A program made the position numbers and the translations under genes. The notes below the pieces were generated by a model, which did not search any database, had not been told where the DNA came from, and saw nothing but the letters and a program-made list of their open reading frames with translations. Shown here one piece after another: positions 18,235 through 25,520 of a stretch of 64,000 bases of DNA. The DNA lies in assembly GCA_029237825.1 (NCBI GenBank), contig JAQZBQ010000009.1, positions 62,001-126,000 of the forward strand. The letters run 5' to 3'. Every line of letters starts with the position of its first letter. The first letter of the stretch is position 1. The stretch is from Bacteroidota bacterium. Its GTDB lineage: Bacteria > Bacteroidota > Bacteroidia > B-17B0 > Aurantibacillaceae.

Positions 18235-18897
18235 ATGAAACAATTTATTTTAACCTTATTAATGGCGCTGTCAATAACAATTCACGCCAAAGACAAAGAA
18301 TTTACAGTAACTGCGAGCCAACCACAAGCAAAGATTTATGTCAATGGCCGCGAAGTGGGGCAGGGTAGCGCAAAAATTAAAGTGCCAGCTTACGGTTCAG
18401 TAAAAGTGGAGGTTAAAATGGAGGGTTTTCGCAAAAGAGAGGTTACCTATTATAATGATTCGGAACACCCGAAATTAGATAAGTTCTACACTATAGAGTT
18501 ATTTCCTGATGAGGCGTATGAGAACTCTATACCAGGCGCCAATGTAGCAAATGAAAATATCACTATAAATACTGAGAAAGCAGAGGATAAGGCTTGGAAA
18601 GTGATTAGCGAAGTCGTTACTAATCATTTCGATATTTTAGAGGTAAGTGATAAATCAACAGGGTATATTAGAACATCTTGGAATGTTCAAAACATTGGGG
18701 GAAAAACTATAAGAACGCGCGTTATAATTAAGGGCGCAAGCAGTGATAGTAAGGCAAGTTATAAAGTGAAACTGGTTTCTGAGTATTCAGATGGCGAAGA
18801 TATCAACGTGAAAAATGATGAATCATTTAAACCCTGGGATAGAATTTTAAAGAAGTACAAGGATATTGTACCTGAATTGCAAGATCGATTAAAATAA
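18235..18897 (+). CDS. exported PEGA-domain protein, candidate lysogenic-conversion gene
   Basis: 220 residues with a signal peptide (cleavage near residue 18). Residues about 23-75 form a PEGA-type beta domain (AKIYVNGREVGQGSAKIKVP). The C-terminal half (KAWKVISEVVTNHFDILEVS to the end) resembles the domain of BamC-like outer-membrane lipoproteins in its general pattern only. It would be periplasmic. It sits next to integrase, pointing away from the lytic genes, the usual place of genes expressed in the lysogen. Roles such as envelope modification or superinfection exclusion are inference. Confidence 0.6.
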   Translation: MKQFILTLLMALSITIHAKDKEFTVTASQPQAKIYVNGREVGQGSAKIKVPAYGSVKVEVKMEGFRKREVTYYNDSEHPKLDKFYTIELFPDEAYENSIPGANVANENITINTEKAEDKAWKVISEVVTNHFDILEVSDKSTGYIRTSWNVQNIGGKTIRTRVIIKGASSDSKASYKVKLVSEYSDGEDINVKNDESFKPWDRILKKYKDIVPELQDRLK

Positions 18898-18911
18898 TCG
18901 GTAGTGAATAA

Positions 18912-18942
18912 TTTTATCTACCTCGGACGTGGTAGATAAAAG
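18912..18942. repeat. perfect inverted repeat after the PEGA gene
   Basis: Arms TTTTATCTACC / GGTAGATAAAA with an eight-base loop. It lacks a U tract and lies 15 bases after the stop codon of the PEGA gene. It may stabilise the mRNA 3' end or be a protein site. Confidence 0.45.
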
Positions 18943-18995
18943 CAGCCACCCTGCAGTATATTCAAATTTAACTACGCTGGATCTGAAAAATCAAA

Positions 18996-19021
18996 AAAGC
19001 CAACCTTACGGGGTTGGCTTT
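18996..19021. terminator. bidirectional terminator between PEGA gene and late operon
   Basis: Stem AAAGCCAACC / GGTTGGCTTT with a short loop; T run follows on the plus strand and A run precedes. It sits between the convergent PEGA gene and the last gene of the leftward late operon and can end both transcripts. Confidence 0.8.
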
Positions 19022-19025
19022 CTTT

Positions 19026-19817
19026 TTATAGGCTACTTCGCAAAACAGAAACTATTTTTTTGTCGTAGCCCTTTTTCAAGATTTTTGATTTAGGGTAGTA
19101 TATGCCCTCGGTGTATGTTCGAGGAAAAAAAGCGTTGTATGCTGGTGCGTGCGCATGCACGTAGTGTGTAATAGCTGCCTCAAACAAACGGGCAAATACT
19201 TCAATATTGCTTTTCAGGTAAGGTGTGCGCAGGTGTTTTGTGTAGCTTTCATCACTTTTAACCTCAATAACCGGCGCAGAAAAGCCGGTAGTAATTTGGT
19301 TTTTCCAGTCCGGGTTTTTGTTTTCGCTGGCAAAATTGTGCATTAATGTTTTGTCTTTCATCCGGCCCTGATAGAAGTCTATAAAGTGGCCGTACTCATG
19401 CACAAAAGAGTTTTCACCTTTCATAAAGTCGCTGTAATCATCTTTGCGGCCTCGCGATAAATTAATGATGTTTTCGCGCGGACTAAAATGCGCTAACACA
19501 TTACCACCTATACCGTGCGCACCAATCGATAAAATAAGTATGCCTGCGCCGATATCATTGCTGCCTTTTAGCTTTGCAAGGCATTCTATCTGCTTAAAGG
19601 TTTTAAAACAGTAAAAGTACCTTTCTTCTTGGCTCATATAATTACCAAAAACAACACCTTTGAGGTGGTATTTTTTAATGAGTGCCTCAAGATCAATTTG
19701 TTTAATTTCGGTTTCCTTAAATTTTTTACGCAGAAATTTTTCAAAACGTGGACTTAAATCCAGTTCCCTTTCTGCGCGACCTTTGGAAACGGTTGTATCA
19801 ACTAGCTTTTGAATCAT
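19026..19817 (-). CDS. LPD1-like putative zinc metallopeptidase
   Basis: About 263 residues. A centre segment AHFSPRENIINLSRGRKD followed by SFVHEYGHFIDF carries the HExxH zinc motif in the setting of the LPD1 domain, a module of phage polyvalent proteins that travel with viral DNA. Here it is stand-alone and lies last in the late operon. No signal peptide is seen. The start MIQKLVD at 19817 is preferred over 19871, because the longer form overlaps the whole end of a hidden membrane-protein gene. Possible roles are virion-borne protease during entry or processing of a host protein; both are inference. Confidence 0.6.
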   Translation of the reverse strand: MIQKLVDTTVSKGRAERELDLSPRFEKFLRKKFKETEIKQIDLEALIKKYHLKGVVFGNYMSQEERYFYCFKTFKQIECLAKLKGSNDIGAGILILSIGAHGIGGNVLAHFSPRENIINLSRGRKDDYSDFMKGENSFVHEYGHFIDFYQGRMKDKTLMHNFASENKNPDWKNQITTGFSAPVIEVKSDESYTKHLRTPYLKSNIEVFARLFEAAITHYVHAHAPAYNAFFPRTYTEGIYYPKSKILKKGYDKKIVSVLRSSL

Positions 19818-19941
19818 CCTTTGAAGTGAAATAGAGGTAAAGGGATAAACCGATAATTGCCACTGCGACAATTAACGGCATAATAAAATTGCTTTCCGAC
19901 TCAGAATAGTGAGCAATAATGTTTGGGATCGGTGGTTTCAT
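19798..19941 (-). CDS. single-span small membrane protein (47 aa)
   Basis: Encodes a 47-residue protein starting MKPPIPNIIAHYSESES and continuing into one membrane span (IMPLIVAVAIIGLSLYLYF) and a short charged tail. It overlaps the spanin-like gene by 4 bases (ATGA) and the LPD1-type gene by 20, as in tightly packed viral operons. It fits the run of small membrane proteins of this virus. Exact role unknown. Confidence 0.6.
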   Translation of the reverse strand: MKPPIPNIIAHYSESESNFIMPLIVAVAIIGLSLYLYFTSKDDSKAS

Positions 19942-20471
19942 GGTTTAAGCCATTTAAGAATAATAACTACAGTCATTTCCAGTAAAAGAATTGCGGATAT
20001 GCCAGCCCAAAACATTACCCAGTTGTATTTTGTGGTAACGTTAAATTTTTGGTATTGTACCGGCACAGTTACTTTATATTTTTTTGGGGGTTGGTGCAGC
20101 TGGTAATAGAAAACTCCTTTATGTTGCCAAAACTTACAAAAGCCCCCATTGTTTAAAGCTACTTTAAACGTGTCCTGCAAGCAGTTTCTATCCAGTATGT
20201 ATGTTTTTATTTCGCTGGTTAATTTAACGCGCCTAATGCTGTCTAAAAAATCCTTATAGGTATCTATTAACTCAGTAAGGCCGCTAACATTGTTTGAAGC
20301 TTTAAAAGAAGTATCTAATGTATAGCCAGGTGCGCTAACAATTTTTGAACTGTAGATTGTATCGGTTTTGGCTAATTCGGGATGGTTTTTAATTAACCGG
20401 TTAAGCCGCTTTTGCGGGTTGCAAGCGGTTAACAGGAATATAATAAAGAAGAAAAAAAATAGTCTAAGCAT
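19938..20471 (-). CDS. candidate unimolecular spanin (lipoprotein with C-terminal span)
   Basis: 177 residues: an N-terminal lipoprotein signal with lipobox LLTAC (Cys17), a periplasmic stretch with helical character, and one C-terminal membrane span (about 150-172, MFWAGISAILLLEMTVVII). A lipid anchor in the outer membrane plus a span in the inner membrane is the topology of u-spanins such as T1 gp11, which fuse the two membranes in the last step of lysis. It follows the holin gene with 8 bases of overlap, which supports this reading. Sequence similarity to known spanins cannot be claimed. Confidence 0.6.
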   Translation of the reverse strand: MLRLFFFFFIIFLLTACNPQKRLNRLIKNHPELAKTDTIYSSKIVSAPGYTLDTSFKASNNVSGLTELIDTYKDFLDSIRRVKLTSEIKTYILDRNCLQDTFKVALNNGGFCKFWQHKGVFYYQLHQPPKKYKVTVPVQYQKFNVTTKYNWVMFWAGISAILLLEMTVVIILKWLKP

Positions 20472-20862
20472 CTTTGCGATACATTTTGTTTTTAAGAAAC
20501 TCCCAAATTGGCATGCCTAAAATTTCGCCCATGTTTTCTGCAACGCTTTTAAACTCGGTAACAGCCAAAAAGCCCGCAGCCAATTGTGTAATTTTTACCG
20601 GTAAAAAATCCACGTTTAAAAACTGCGTATCTAAAATATGGCTGCAAATAACCAGTAAGAAGTATAGCAGCGTTTTTGTGGCCGTTTGGCTCATTGCGCG
20701 GCTTGTTATTGGCTTGCTTGTTTTGCGGGCTTTAATGATCCCGGTAACGAGATCACAGGCAATAAAAACACCTAACCATAATAATGTTGAAAGTATAGGC
20801 GTAAATACAACAGTTATATATAAGAACAGCTTTGCGCTGTATTTGTAAAGGAATGATTTCAT
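20464..20862 (-). CDS. phage holin (holin_4-like)
   Basis: 132 residues with three hydrophobic stretches. The FIACDLVTGIIKARKTSKPITS segment and the end AVTEFKSVAENMGEILGMP match the general pattern of the phage_holin_4 family (D-x-x-T-G-x-x-x-A near the first span; E-x-x-S-x-x-E-N near the end). It makes holes in the inner membrane to time lysis. The start at 20862 is chosen over 20898, because it gives a TAATG stop-start overlap with the upstream gene. Confidence 0.8.
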   Translation of the reverse strand: MKSFLYKYSAKLFLYITVVFTPILSTLLWLGVFIACDLVTGIIKARKTSKPITSRAMSQTATKTLLYFLLVICSHILDTQFLNVDFLPVKITQLAAGFLAVTEFKSVAENMGEILGMPIWEFLKNKMYRKDA

Positions 20863-21818
20863 TAGCGAACGATTTTTAAATATCCTAACGAATCCCAAAC
20901 CGCGCCCACAACGGCTGGCTTTGTCGTAGCTATTGTTGAAATTTTTAACCGTCCTTCTACTAAATCCAAGTATTCACCACCGCCCGTTACTATATTAATG
21001 CCATAACTACCACTCTCCCAAATTCTACTAAAACCGCTCGCATGAAAAAGAATTTGTCCGACACCAATAGAGGGTGCCCATAATCCTGCCGCGTAAATTT
21101 CACCGGGATATGTTCGGGAGTCTCCCGTTAAATTTATGCTGGTATTAGTAAATACACTGCCTCTAATATCAACACGCCTATCATCCCTAATAGTTAAAAT
21201 ATCCTGTCCTAAACTATCTTGGAATTTTGCCGCATATGTTGCGCTTGTTGTACCGCTACCAACAACGTTTAATTTCGCGCTTGGCGAGATTGTGCCTATT
21301 CCAACGCGCGCGGTTGTGTGTGCTACAAATAAAGCATCTATATTATTACTCATTAAACGATAATCACTATTATTGTAAGGAGCGGAATTGAATAACCTTA
21401 TAGTATGATTGCTATACATGTCATTGTATGTGCTTCCGAAAGCGCCACAAGACATTTGCTGTTTTAAGGAACCTTGATAATTTAAATTAAACGTAGGTGC
21501 GTCACCATTTAAAGCAAACGTGGCAGAAGTTGTTGTGTTTGTGCCGACTGTAAAAACAGGATTATTTGCCGATGTATTAAATAAAAGCGGTGAACTTCCT
21601 AAACTAGAACCACTAACAGCATACGGAATATAATTAGGAGTTAACGAACCAGATAAACCCGATGTAACGTTTGCCCAACTTAACTTTGAACCGTTAGTTT
21701 TTAAATACTGCCCGGCCTTACCGCTTTGTGATGGGAGTTTTACAGGCTGGCTTGTTTGTGCGAAATTAACGGAAACGCAAAAAAGCGACATCGCTAAAAG
21801 TGAGTATATTTTTTTCAT
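20862..21818 (-). CDS. fibre/spike-like protein with Sec signal peptide
   Basis: 318 residues. The N-terminus is a clear signal peptide (cleavage after NFAQ). The body is Ser/Thr/Asn/Gly-rich and repetitive, with GQYLKTNGSKLSWANV, VGIGTISPSAKLNVVG and ILTIRDDRRVDIRG, as in phage tail fibres and other trimeric adhesins. It has no T9SS sorting tail. A signal peptide on a virion fibre is unusual; it could be a surface protein of the lysogen, or a spike assembled outside the cytoplasm. It lies between a structural-type gene and the holin. Confidence 0.6.
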   Translation of the reverse strand: MKKIYSLLAMSLFCVSVNFAQTSQPVKLPSQSGKAGQYLKTNGSKLSWANVTSGLSGSLTPNYIPYAVSGSSLGSSPLLFNTSANNPVFTVGTNTTTSATFALNGDAPTFNLNYQGSLKQQMSCGAFGSTYNDMYSNHTIRLFNSAPYNNSDYRLMSNNIDALFVAHTTARVGIGTISPSAKLNVVGSGTTSATYAAKFQDSLGQDILTIRDDRRVDIRGSVFTNTSINLTGDSRTYPGEIYAAGLWAPSIGVGQILFHASGFSRIWESGSYGINIVTGGGEYLDLVEGRLKISTIATTKPAVVGAVWDSLGYLKIVR

Positions 21819-21828
21819 TGGTTTTTGT

Positions 21829-22188
21829 TTAAGCGCGTTTTATGTATGTAACAGTTAGCTCAGTGGCAAGGTTTGTAGCACTAAATTTTATATAAGAAAA
21901 AAAATTGATTGAACCGCCAAAAGGTAAATTATCATCAACATCAATTACCTGGCGGTTTGCAGGATTATCTAAAAGATCATGTGTAAAATATCCCGGCTCT
22001 GTACCACTGTTTGAAACGCAAAAAGAAAGAACATCAGTGAGTTCAAGTTCGCCATCGTTTACCGTGGTTTTATAAGCCTTTGTGTCAACACCTCCAACAC
22101 CAATACCCTGCCCGGGTGTTATGCTGGTGAGTGCTGCAATAAGATCAGTTACCATCTGCCTGATATCTTCGCTTTTGTAAGGTCCCAT
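21829..22188 (-). CDS. hypothetical structural-type protein (119 aa)
   Basis: Not recognised. It has no signal peptide or span and is rich in beta-forming residues in the second half (GGSINFFSYIKFSATNLATELTVTYIK), with a Gly-rich turn (GQGIGVGGVD). Position between the endolysin and the fibre-like gene suggests a virion part, for instance a vertex or fibre-base protein; that is inference. It is 10 bases upstream of the fibre gene. Confidence 0.5.
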   Translation of the reverse strand: MGPYKSEDIRQMVTDLIAALTSITPGQGIGVGGVDTKAYKTTVNDGELELTDVLSFCVSNSGTEPGYFTHDLLDNPANRQVIDVDDNLPFGGSINFFSYIKFSATNLATELTVTYIKRA

Positions 22189-22194
22189 TGTTGC

Positions 22195-22263
22195 TTATTT
22201 ATCTTTGTAAAACTGTGTGTAAATTGTTCCTACTAATACGATTAGCAGTAACAGGATAAACAC
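22195..22263 (-). CDS. transmembrane mini-ORF in the -1 frame of the endolysin (possible slippage extension)
   Basis: Immediately after the endolysin's poly-A run (eleven T on the plus strand at 22272-22282), the -1 frame reads IKVVFILLLLIVLVGTIYTQ and five more residues to a stop at 22195. It can be made alone from a GTG at 22263 (22 residues) or fused to the endolysin by slippage on the A11 tract, giving it a C-terminal membrane anchor. No ATG is present in this frame. The membrane-span character in just this frame makes chance less likely. Confidence 0.45.
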   Translation of the reverse strand: MFILLLLIVLVGTIYTQFYKDK

Positions 22264-22751
22264 TACTTTAATTTTTTTTTTTGCTCTGCCTTTACATCAA
22301 AGGCTTCTAAATTGTAAGTTTTAACCATGTTAATTAACTTACTGCTGTAGCTGGGATCGGTGGCATACCCGTACTGTTTTAGCTCGTTAGCCCAGTTCAC
22401 ATAATTGGTATCATTAAACAAGCCCGCATAACGTTTGTTCTTAATTAAAAACAATGCGTGATCATTAAAGCTGCCTTGTGGCGTTTTGTACTTCCGGAAC
22501 GGTTGAGGCAGTGAATAGTATGCGCTGCCATTCCATTCTTTAGTATAAGCAGTGTAATTTTCTGCATGCCATTCATCGTTTGGATGATCTTTAATGCCGA
22601 AAAAATTAAAAGCGTTTTTTGTTAAGCTGCTTTCGCCCCATCCACTTTCTAAAGCGGCCTGCGCTAAAGTTATAGATGCTGGTACACCATATTTCACATG
22701 GGTATCAATAGCATAAGGTGCGTACTTTGCAAAAAACTCTTGTTGCTTCAT
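22263..22751 (-). CDS. glucosaminidase endolysin (FlgJ/LytG-like, GH73)
   Basis: 162 residues, one domain. Segments VPASITLAQAALESGWGESS (catalytic Glu in ALESGWG), NAFNFFGIK and FRKYKTPQGSFNDHALFL are hallmarks of the GH73 N-acetylglucosaminidase family, which cuts the glycan strand of peptidoglycan. There is no signal peptide, so release depends on the holin, or on a membrane anchor gained by slippage at its 3' end. The start overlaps the preceding stop as TAATG. The last codons are CAA AAA AAA AAA TTA, an A11 slippery run. Confidence 0.85.
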   Translation of the reverse strand: MKQQEFFAKYAPYAIDTHVKYGVPASITLAQAALESGWGESSLTKNAFNFFGIKDHPNDEWHAENYTAYTKEWNGSAYYSLPQPFRKYKTPQGSFNDHALFLIKNKRYAGLFNDTNYVNWANELKQYGYATDPSYSSKLINMVKTYNLEAFDVKAEQKKKLK

Positions 22752-23359
22752 TACTTTTTTATGTATTTGTGATAAGCAACTACACCACCAATAAACAGAA
22801 CCGCAGTAACAACAATAAGCGTAACAATTTGAACGCTTTTTTGTGTGAACAACTTACCTTTTACAGTTTCGGTTTCTAAAGCTGCTTTTTGTGTTGCAGC
22901 CTGCGATTGAGAGTTGATACTTGCAACCTCTGCATTTGAATTTGCAATTGATACCTGGGCTGCGGCTGTAGCCTCTGCAATTTTAGCGGCCAATAAATCT
23001 TGCTCTACTGTGCTTAACTTGCTTTTTTCAGTTGTTAAAGCTGTTTTGGCGGCTTCATACGCTGCGCGTGCTGCGTTTAATTCATTGGCTGCAATTTGAG
23101 TAGCAGGCCTTACCGTGTTTCTAAGTAAGTCGCTTAACTTATCAGCGTTGTAAGCATCGCCATCGTTAATTTTTTCCATGCGTTGGCGGTCTATCTCCGC
23201 TTCATACGCAACCGCTGCATTAAATTTTTGTTCCTTTAAAACTACTGCAGCATAGGTGCGCGTAACTGCATCGGATAAGGTAGATATGCTTGCGGTTAAA
23301 CTAACAACAAGCGCATCCAGTGCGCTTGAACTTGTTGTGGTTGTAGTATTGTCTGCCAT
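22751..23359 (-). CDS. coiled-coil protein with C-terminal membrane span
   Basis: 202 residues: a Thr/Ser-rich start, a long Ala-rich coiled coil (about 20-170) and one C-terminal span (about 175-195, VQIVTLIVVTAVLFIGGVV) followed by a basic tail. Not recognised as a known family. In this operon it would be a virion membrane protein with a rod-like domain on one side, possibly linking capsid and membrane; this is inference. Confidence 0.6.
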   Translation of the reverse strand: MADNTTTTTSSSALDALVVSLTASISTLSDAVTRTYAAVVLKEQKFNAAVAYEAEIDRQRMEKINDGDAYNADKLSDLLRNTVRPATQIAANELNAARAAYEAAKTALTTEKSKLSTVEQDLLAAKIAEATAAAQVSIANSNAEVASINSQSQAATQKAALETETVKGKLFTQKSVQIVTLIVVTAVLFIGGVVAYHKYIKK

Positions 23360-23364
23360 TGTGT

Positions 23365-23517
23365 TTAGCTGAATTTTTTAAAAAAAAGAGTGGTGAAAAT
23401 GATGATGGTGATAACAGCGAGCGAGAGGCCAATAATGGTTTCTGTACTAATACCTACCTCTGCTTTAACGCTTTCGTTACCGCTTAATACATCAAATAAT
23501 GTAGATTTAGTTTCCAT
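23365..23517 (-). CDS. single-span small membrane protein (50 aa)
   Basis: A 50-residue protein starting METKSTLFDVLSGNESV, with one span (TIIGLSLAVITIIIFTTLFF) and a short basic end KKFS. It lies 5 bases upstream of the coiled-coil membrane gene and 6 after the previous one, in the same direction. Spacing and composition match the neighbouring genes. Confidence 0.6.
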   Translation of the reverse strand: METKSTLFDVLSGNESVKAEVGISTETIIGLSLAVITIIIFTTLFFKKFS

Positions 23518-23523
23518 TGCTGT

Positions 23524-23763
23524 TTACTCTGCTACTGCGCCGCCTAATCCTACAATTGCGCTTGGCTCCTCTTCAACAAGTGTTGTTTCAGGGCTTGAAA
23601 CCACTGTGTTTGTTACTGCGCCTGCAAGTAATGCGGCCTCTTTTAAACGTTTTTCCTCTGCTTTTTTATCCATTTTTGGTTTTAGATAAAAGAAGTAGAA
23701 CCCGCCGCCACCTATTAGGATTGCGGCTGAAACTGATAGTAAAATGATGGTTTTGGTTTTCAT
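23524..23763 (-). CDS. single-span membrane protein (79 aa)
   Basis: 79 residues: MKTKTIILLSVSAAILIGGG begins one N-terminal span, followed by a basic stretch (KPKMDKKAEEKRLKE) and an acidic, Ala/Val-rich tail. Not cleaved by an obvious signal peptidase site. One of a series of N-terminally anchored small proteins in this operon. Confidence 0.65.
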   Translation of the reverse strand: MKTKTIILLSVSAAILIGGGGFYFFYLKPKMDKKAEEKRLKEAALLAGAVTNTVVSSPETTLVEEEPSAIVGLGGAVAE

Positions 23764-23777
23764 GGTGTTGATTTAGA

Positions 23778-23981
23778 TTATTCGATAATTTCAGCTGCAA
23801 CCATATCCACTTTTTGCATGGCTTGTTTTACGGTTTCCAGTACTGGTTTTGATAAAATTGGTGTTGGTGCTGGTAAAGTTGTTTTTACTGATTTTTTACC
23901 AACGCTGCGGCCAAAAAAGAAAGCGCCTGCGATTGCTGATAATACCACAATTCCTAAGATTATTTTTGTTGAAGTTTTCAT
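23778..23981 (-). CDS. single-span membrane protein (67 aa)
   Basis: 67 residues: one N-terminal span (TKIILGIVVLSAIAGAFFFG) and a basic-then-amphipathic tail. Same layout as the gene at 23524-23763, although the sequences after the span differ. Probable virion membrane protein. Confidence 0.65.
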   Translation of the reverse strand: MKTSTKIILGIVVLSAIAGAFFFGRSVGKKSVKTTLPAPTPILSKPVLETVKQAMQKVDMVAAEIIE

Positions 23982-23991
23982 TGGTTTGTTT

Positions 23992-24417
23992 TTATATAGT
24001 TGTAAAAGTTGGCGCGCTGGTTAATACAGGCACAAAAGTTGAGTTTTGAATAATTGTTGTAAATCCGGTTTCTGTTACCGGGTAATAGGCAGTTCCCATC
24101 AATGCCAAAAGCATGGATTTTGTTTTTTCGCCAAAACTGTTATCAACTACCAACGGTAAAATTTTGTTACCGGCTTTTTCGTTGATCTTGTTTAAAGCAA
24201 TTTGCAGGGTTTTTACATTTTCGCCACGACTACCAACCTTTAATGGTAAAGTATCGTTTGCAACCGGTGCTGCATCCTGTATATTAAAAAACTCATCCGC
24301 TGTTTTGTCTGTAGACTGGCTGGCAGGCTTACTGGTAAATTTCCAAACAAGGAAAAGAACCAAGGCTATTGCGGCCATGATGAGAATATTTTTTTTAGCT
24401 TTTGGTGTGAGTTTCAT
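23992..24417 (-). CDS. membrane-anchored peptidoglycan-binding protein
   Basis: 141 residues. One N-terminal span (about 10-28, NILIMAAIALVLFLVWKF), a linker, then a PG_binding_1-like domain (LKVGSRGENVKTLQIALN, VVDNSFGEKTKSML), the three-helix module that holds cell-wall hydrolases on peptidoglycan. There is no catalytic domain. In a virion membrane it could help the genome-delivery tube to cross the cell wall; the glucosaminidase is encoded two kilobases away. Confident about the domain, not the role. Confidence 0.7.
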   Translation of the reverse strand: MKLTPKAKKNILIMAAIALVLFLVWKFTSKPASQSTDKTADEFFNIQDAAPVANDTLPLKVGSRGENVKTLQIALNKINEKAGNKILPLVVDNSFGEKTKSMLLALMGTAYYPVTETGFTTIIQNSTFVPVLTSAPTFTTI

Positions 24418-24418
24418 T

Positions 24419-24913
24419 TTAAAATTTGTAATCGATTGAACGTGCTTTTAACTGATCGTTGATATACTCATCCCTTTCGGCTGGGTTAGGCATATCGGCT
24501 GTAATCCACTGCACAAGGTTGAACGGCTTAATGTTCCACATGAATAGTTTATCATCGGTATAGTCGCGGACGCCAAACGATTTAATGAGTTGCAATACAT
24601 CTGCTTTATTCTGCATGTATTTAAACACATCGCTTACGCTATCCTCATCCGTACCTTGGCCACTCATTGCCTGTTCCAGTGTATCTGCAAACGCGGCAAA
24701 CTGGTTAGGCGTGTAAGTAGTTACCACACCCGATTGCGCCAATTGGTTTAATTCTCCCTGGGCGGTATTTACCGTGTTAACGTTTGAATCCTTTTTTGCC
24801 AATAAACCTGAAATAGCATTGTAAATAAGATACAGCAACACACATCCTAAAAGGATCAGTAAAATTTTACCAATTGGCGGTGCATCGTTGTATATTTTAA
24901 CCAGTGTTTTCAA
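24419..24913 (-). CDS. membrane protein with annexin-like GxGTDE segment
   Basis: 164 residues if it starts at the TTG at 24913, which lies 4 bases after the stop of the upstream gene; the longer ATG frame would overlap that gene by 101 bases. After MKTLVKIYNDAPPIGK comes one span (ILLILLGCVLLYLIYNAI). The later segment LEQAMSGQGTDEDSVSDVF resembles the first half of an annexin repeat (A-M-x-G-x-G-T-D-E), the type II calcium-binding loop. Known annexins bind acidic lipid through calcium. A lipid-binding role in a membrane-containing virion is attractive but is inference from a short motif. Confidence 0.6.
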   Translation of the reverse strand: MKTLVKIYNDAPPIGKILLILLGCVLLYLIYNAISGLLAKKDSNVNTVNTAQGELNQLAQSGVVTTYTPNQFAAFADTLEQAMSGQGTDEDSVSDVFKYMQNKADVLQLIKSFGVRDYTDDKLFMWNIKPFNLVQWITADMPNPAERDEYINDQLKARSIDYKF

Positions 24914-24917
24914 TTGC

Positions 24918-25178
24918 TTAGTTTCTTGGTGATAGGTTTGCTGTTGTAGTTGGTTCGCTAACAGAGGCAGATGATGAACCGCCGCCACTAACTTTACCGA
25001 ATAAAGCACCAAACGCATCGGTGTTAAATAAGGCCGCTAATCCAAAATTGCTACTGTTAGTTGTGGTAACATTTGCGTTTGGTGTTGCAGAGCCACCGCC
25101 ACCGCCTTTTGTAAAGAAGTAGAGTGCAGCTAAACCGCCGCCGATTAAAAGAATTATTACTATTGGGTTTAGTTTCAT
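24918..25178 (-). CDS. single-span Gly-rich membrane protein (86 aa)
   Basis: 86 residues. An N-terminal span (NPIVIILLIGGGLAALYFFT) is followed by a five-Gly run and a Ser/Thr/Asn-rich, low-complexity tail ending LSPRN. Probable virion membrane protein; no recognised domain. Confidence 0.6.
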   Translation of the reverse strand: MKLNPIVIILLIGGGLAALYFFTKGGGGGSATPNANVTTTNSSNFGLAALFNTDAFGALFGKVSGGGSSSASVSEPTTTANLSPRN

Positions 25179-25190
25179 TGCGTTAAAATT

Positions 25191-25514
25191 TTAGTTGATA
25201 TAACCGAAAGCTTTTGAGTACATAACCGCCGCGTGTACAAGTTCTTGCTCGGGTGTTGTACCGTTCATTTTAGCGGCCTGCATAACTTGTTGGCGCAAAT
25301 TGGTTTCGCTTAAAATGTGTTCTACACCATCTTTAATGATCTTGTATACAGCCGGGTTTTTATCTGTATCGTATTTTGCAGCCTCTTCATTGATATAGTC
25401 TTTTATATCCTGTTGGTTGAACTGGAAAAAAGTTGTATAAGTGAAGTATGCCGCGGCAGATAAAACCAGCACTATAGCTGAAATGATTAAAAGTGTTTTT
25501 ATAAATGGTTTCAT
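25191..25514 (-). CDS. single-span membrane protein with helical domain (107 aa)
   Basis: 107 residues: one N-terminal span (about 6-28) and an all-helical soluble domain (QQDIKDYINEEAAKYD and onward). It is not recognised. Same orientation and spacing as its neighbours. Confidence 0.6.
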   Translation of the reverse strand: MKPFIKTLLIISAIVLVLSAAAYFTYTTFFQFNQQDIKDYINEEAAKYDTDKNPAVYKIIKDGVEHILSETNLRQQVMQAAKMNGTTPEQELVHAAVMYSKAFGYIN

Positions 25515-25520
25515 TGGATT

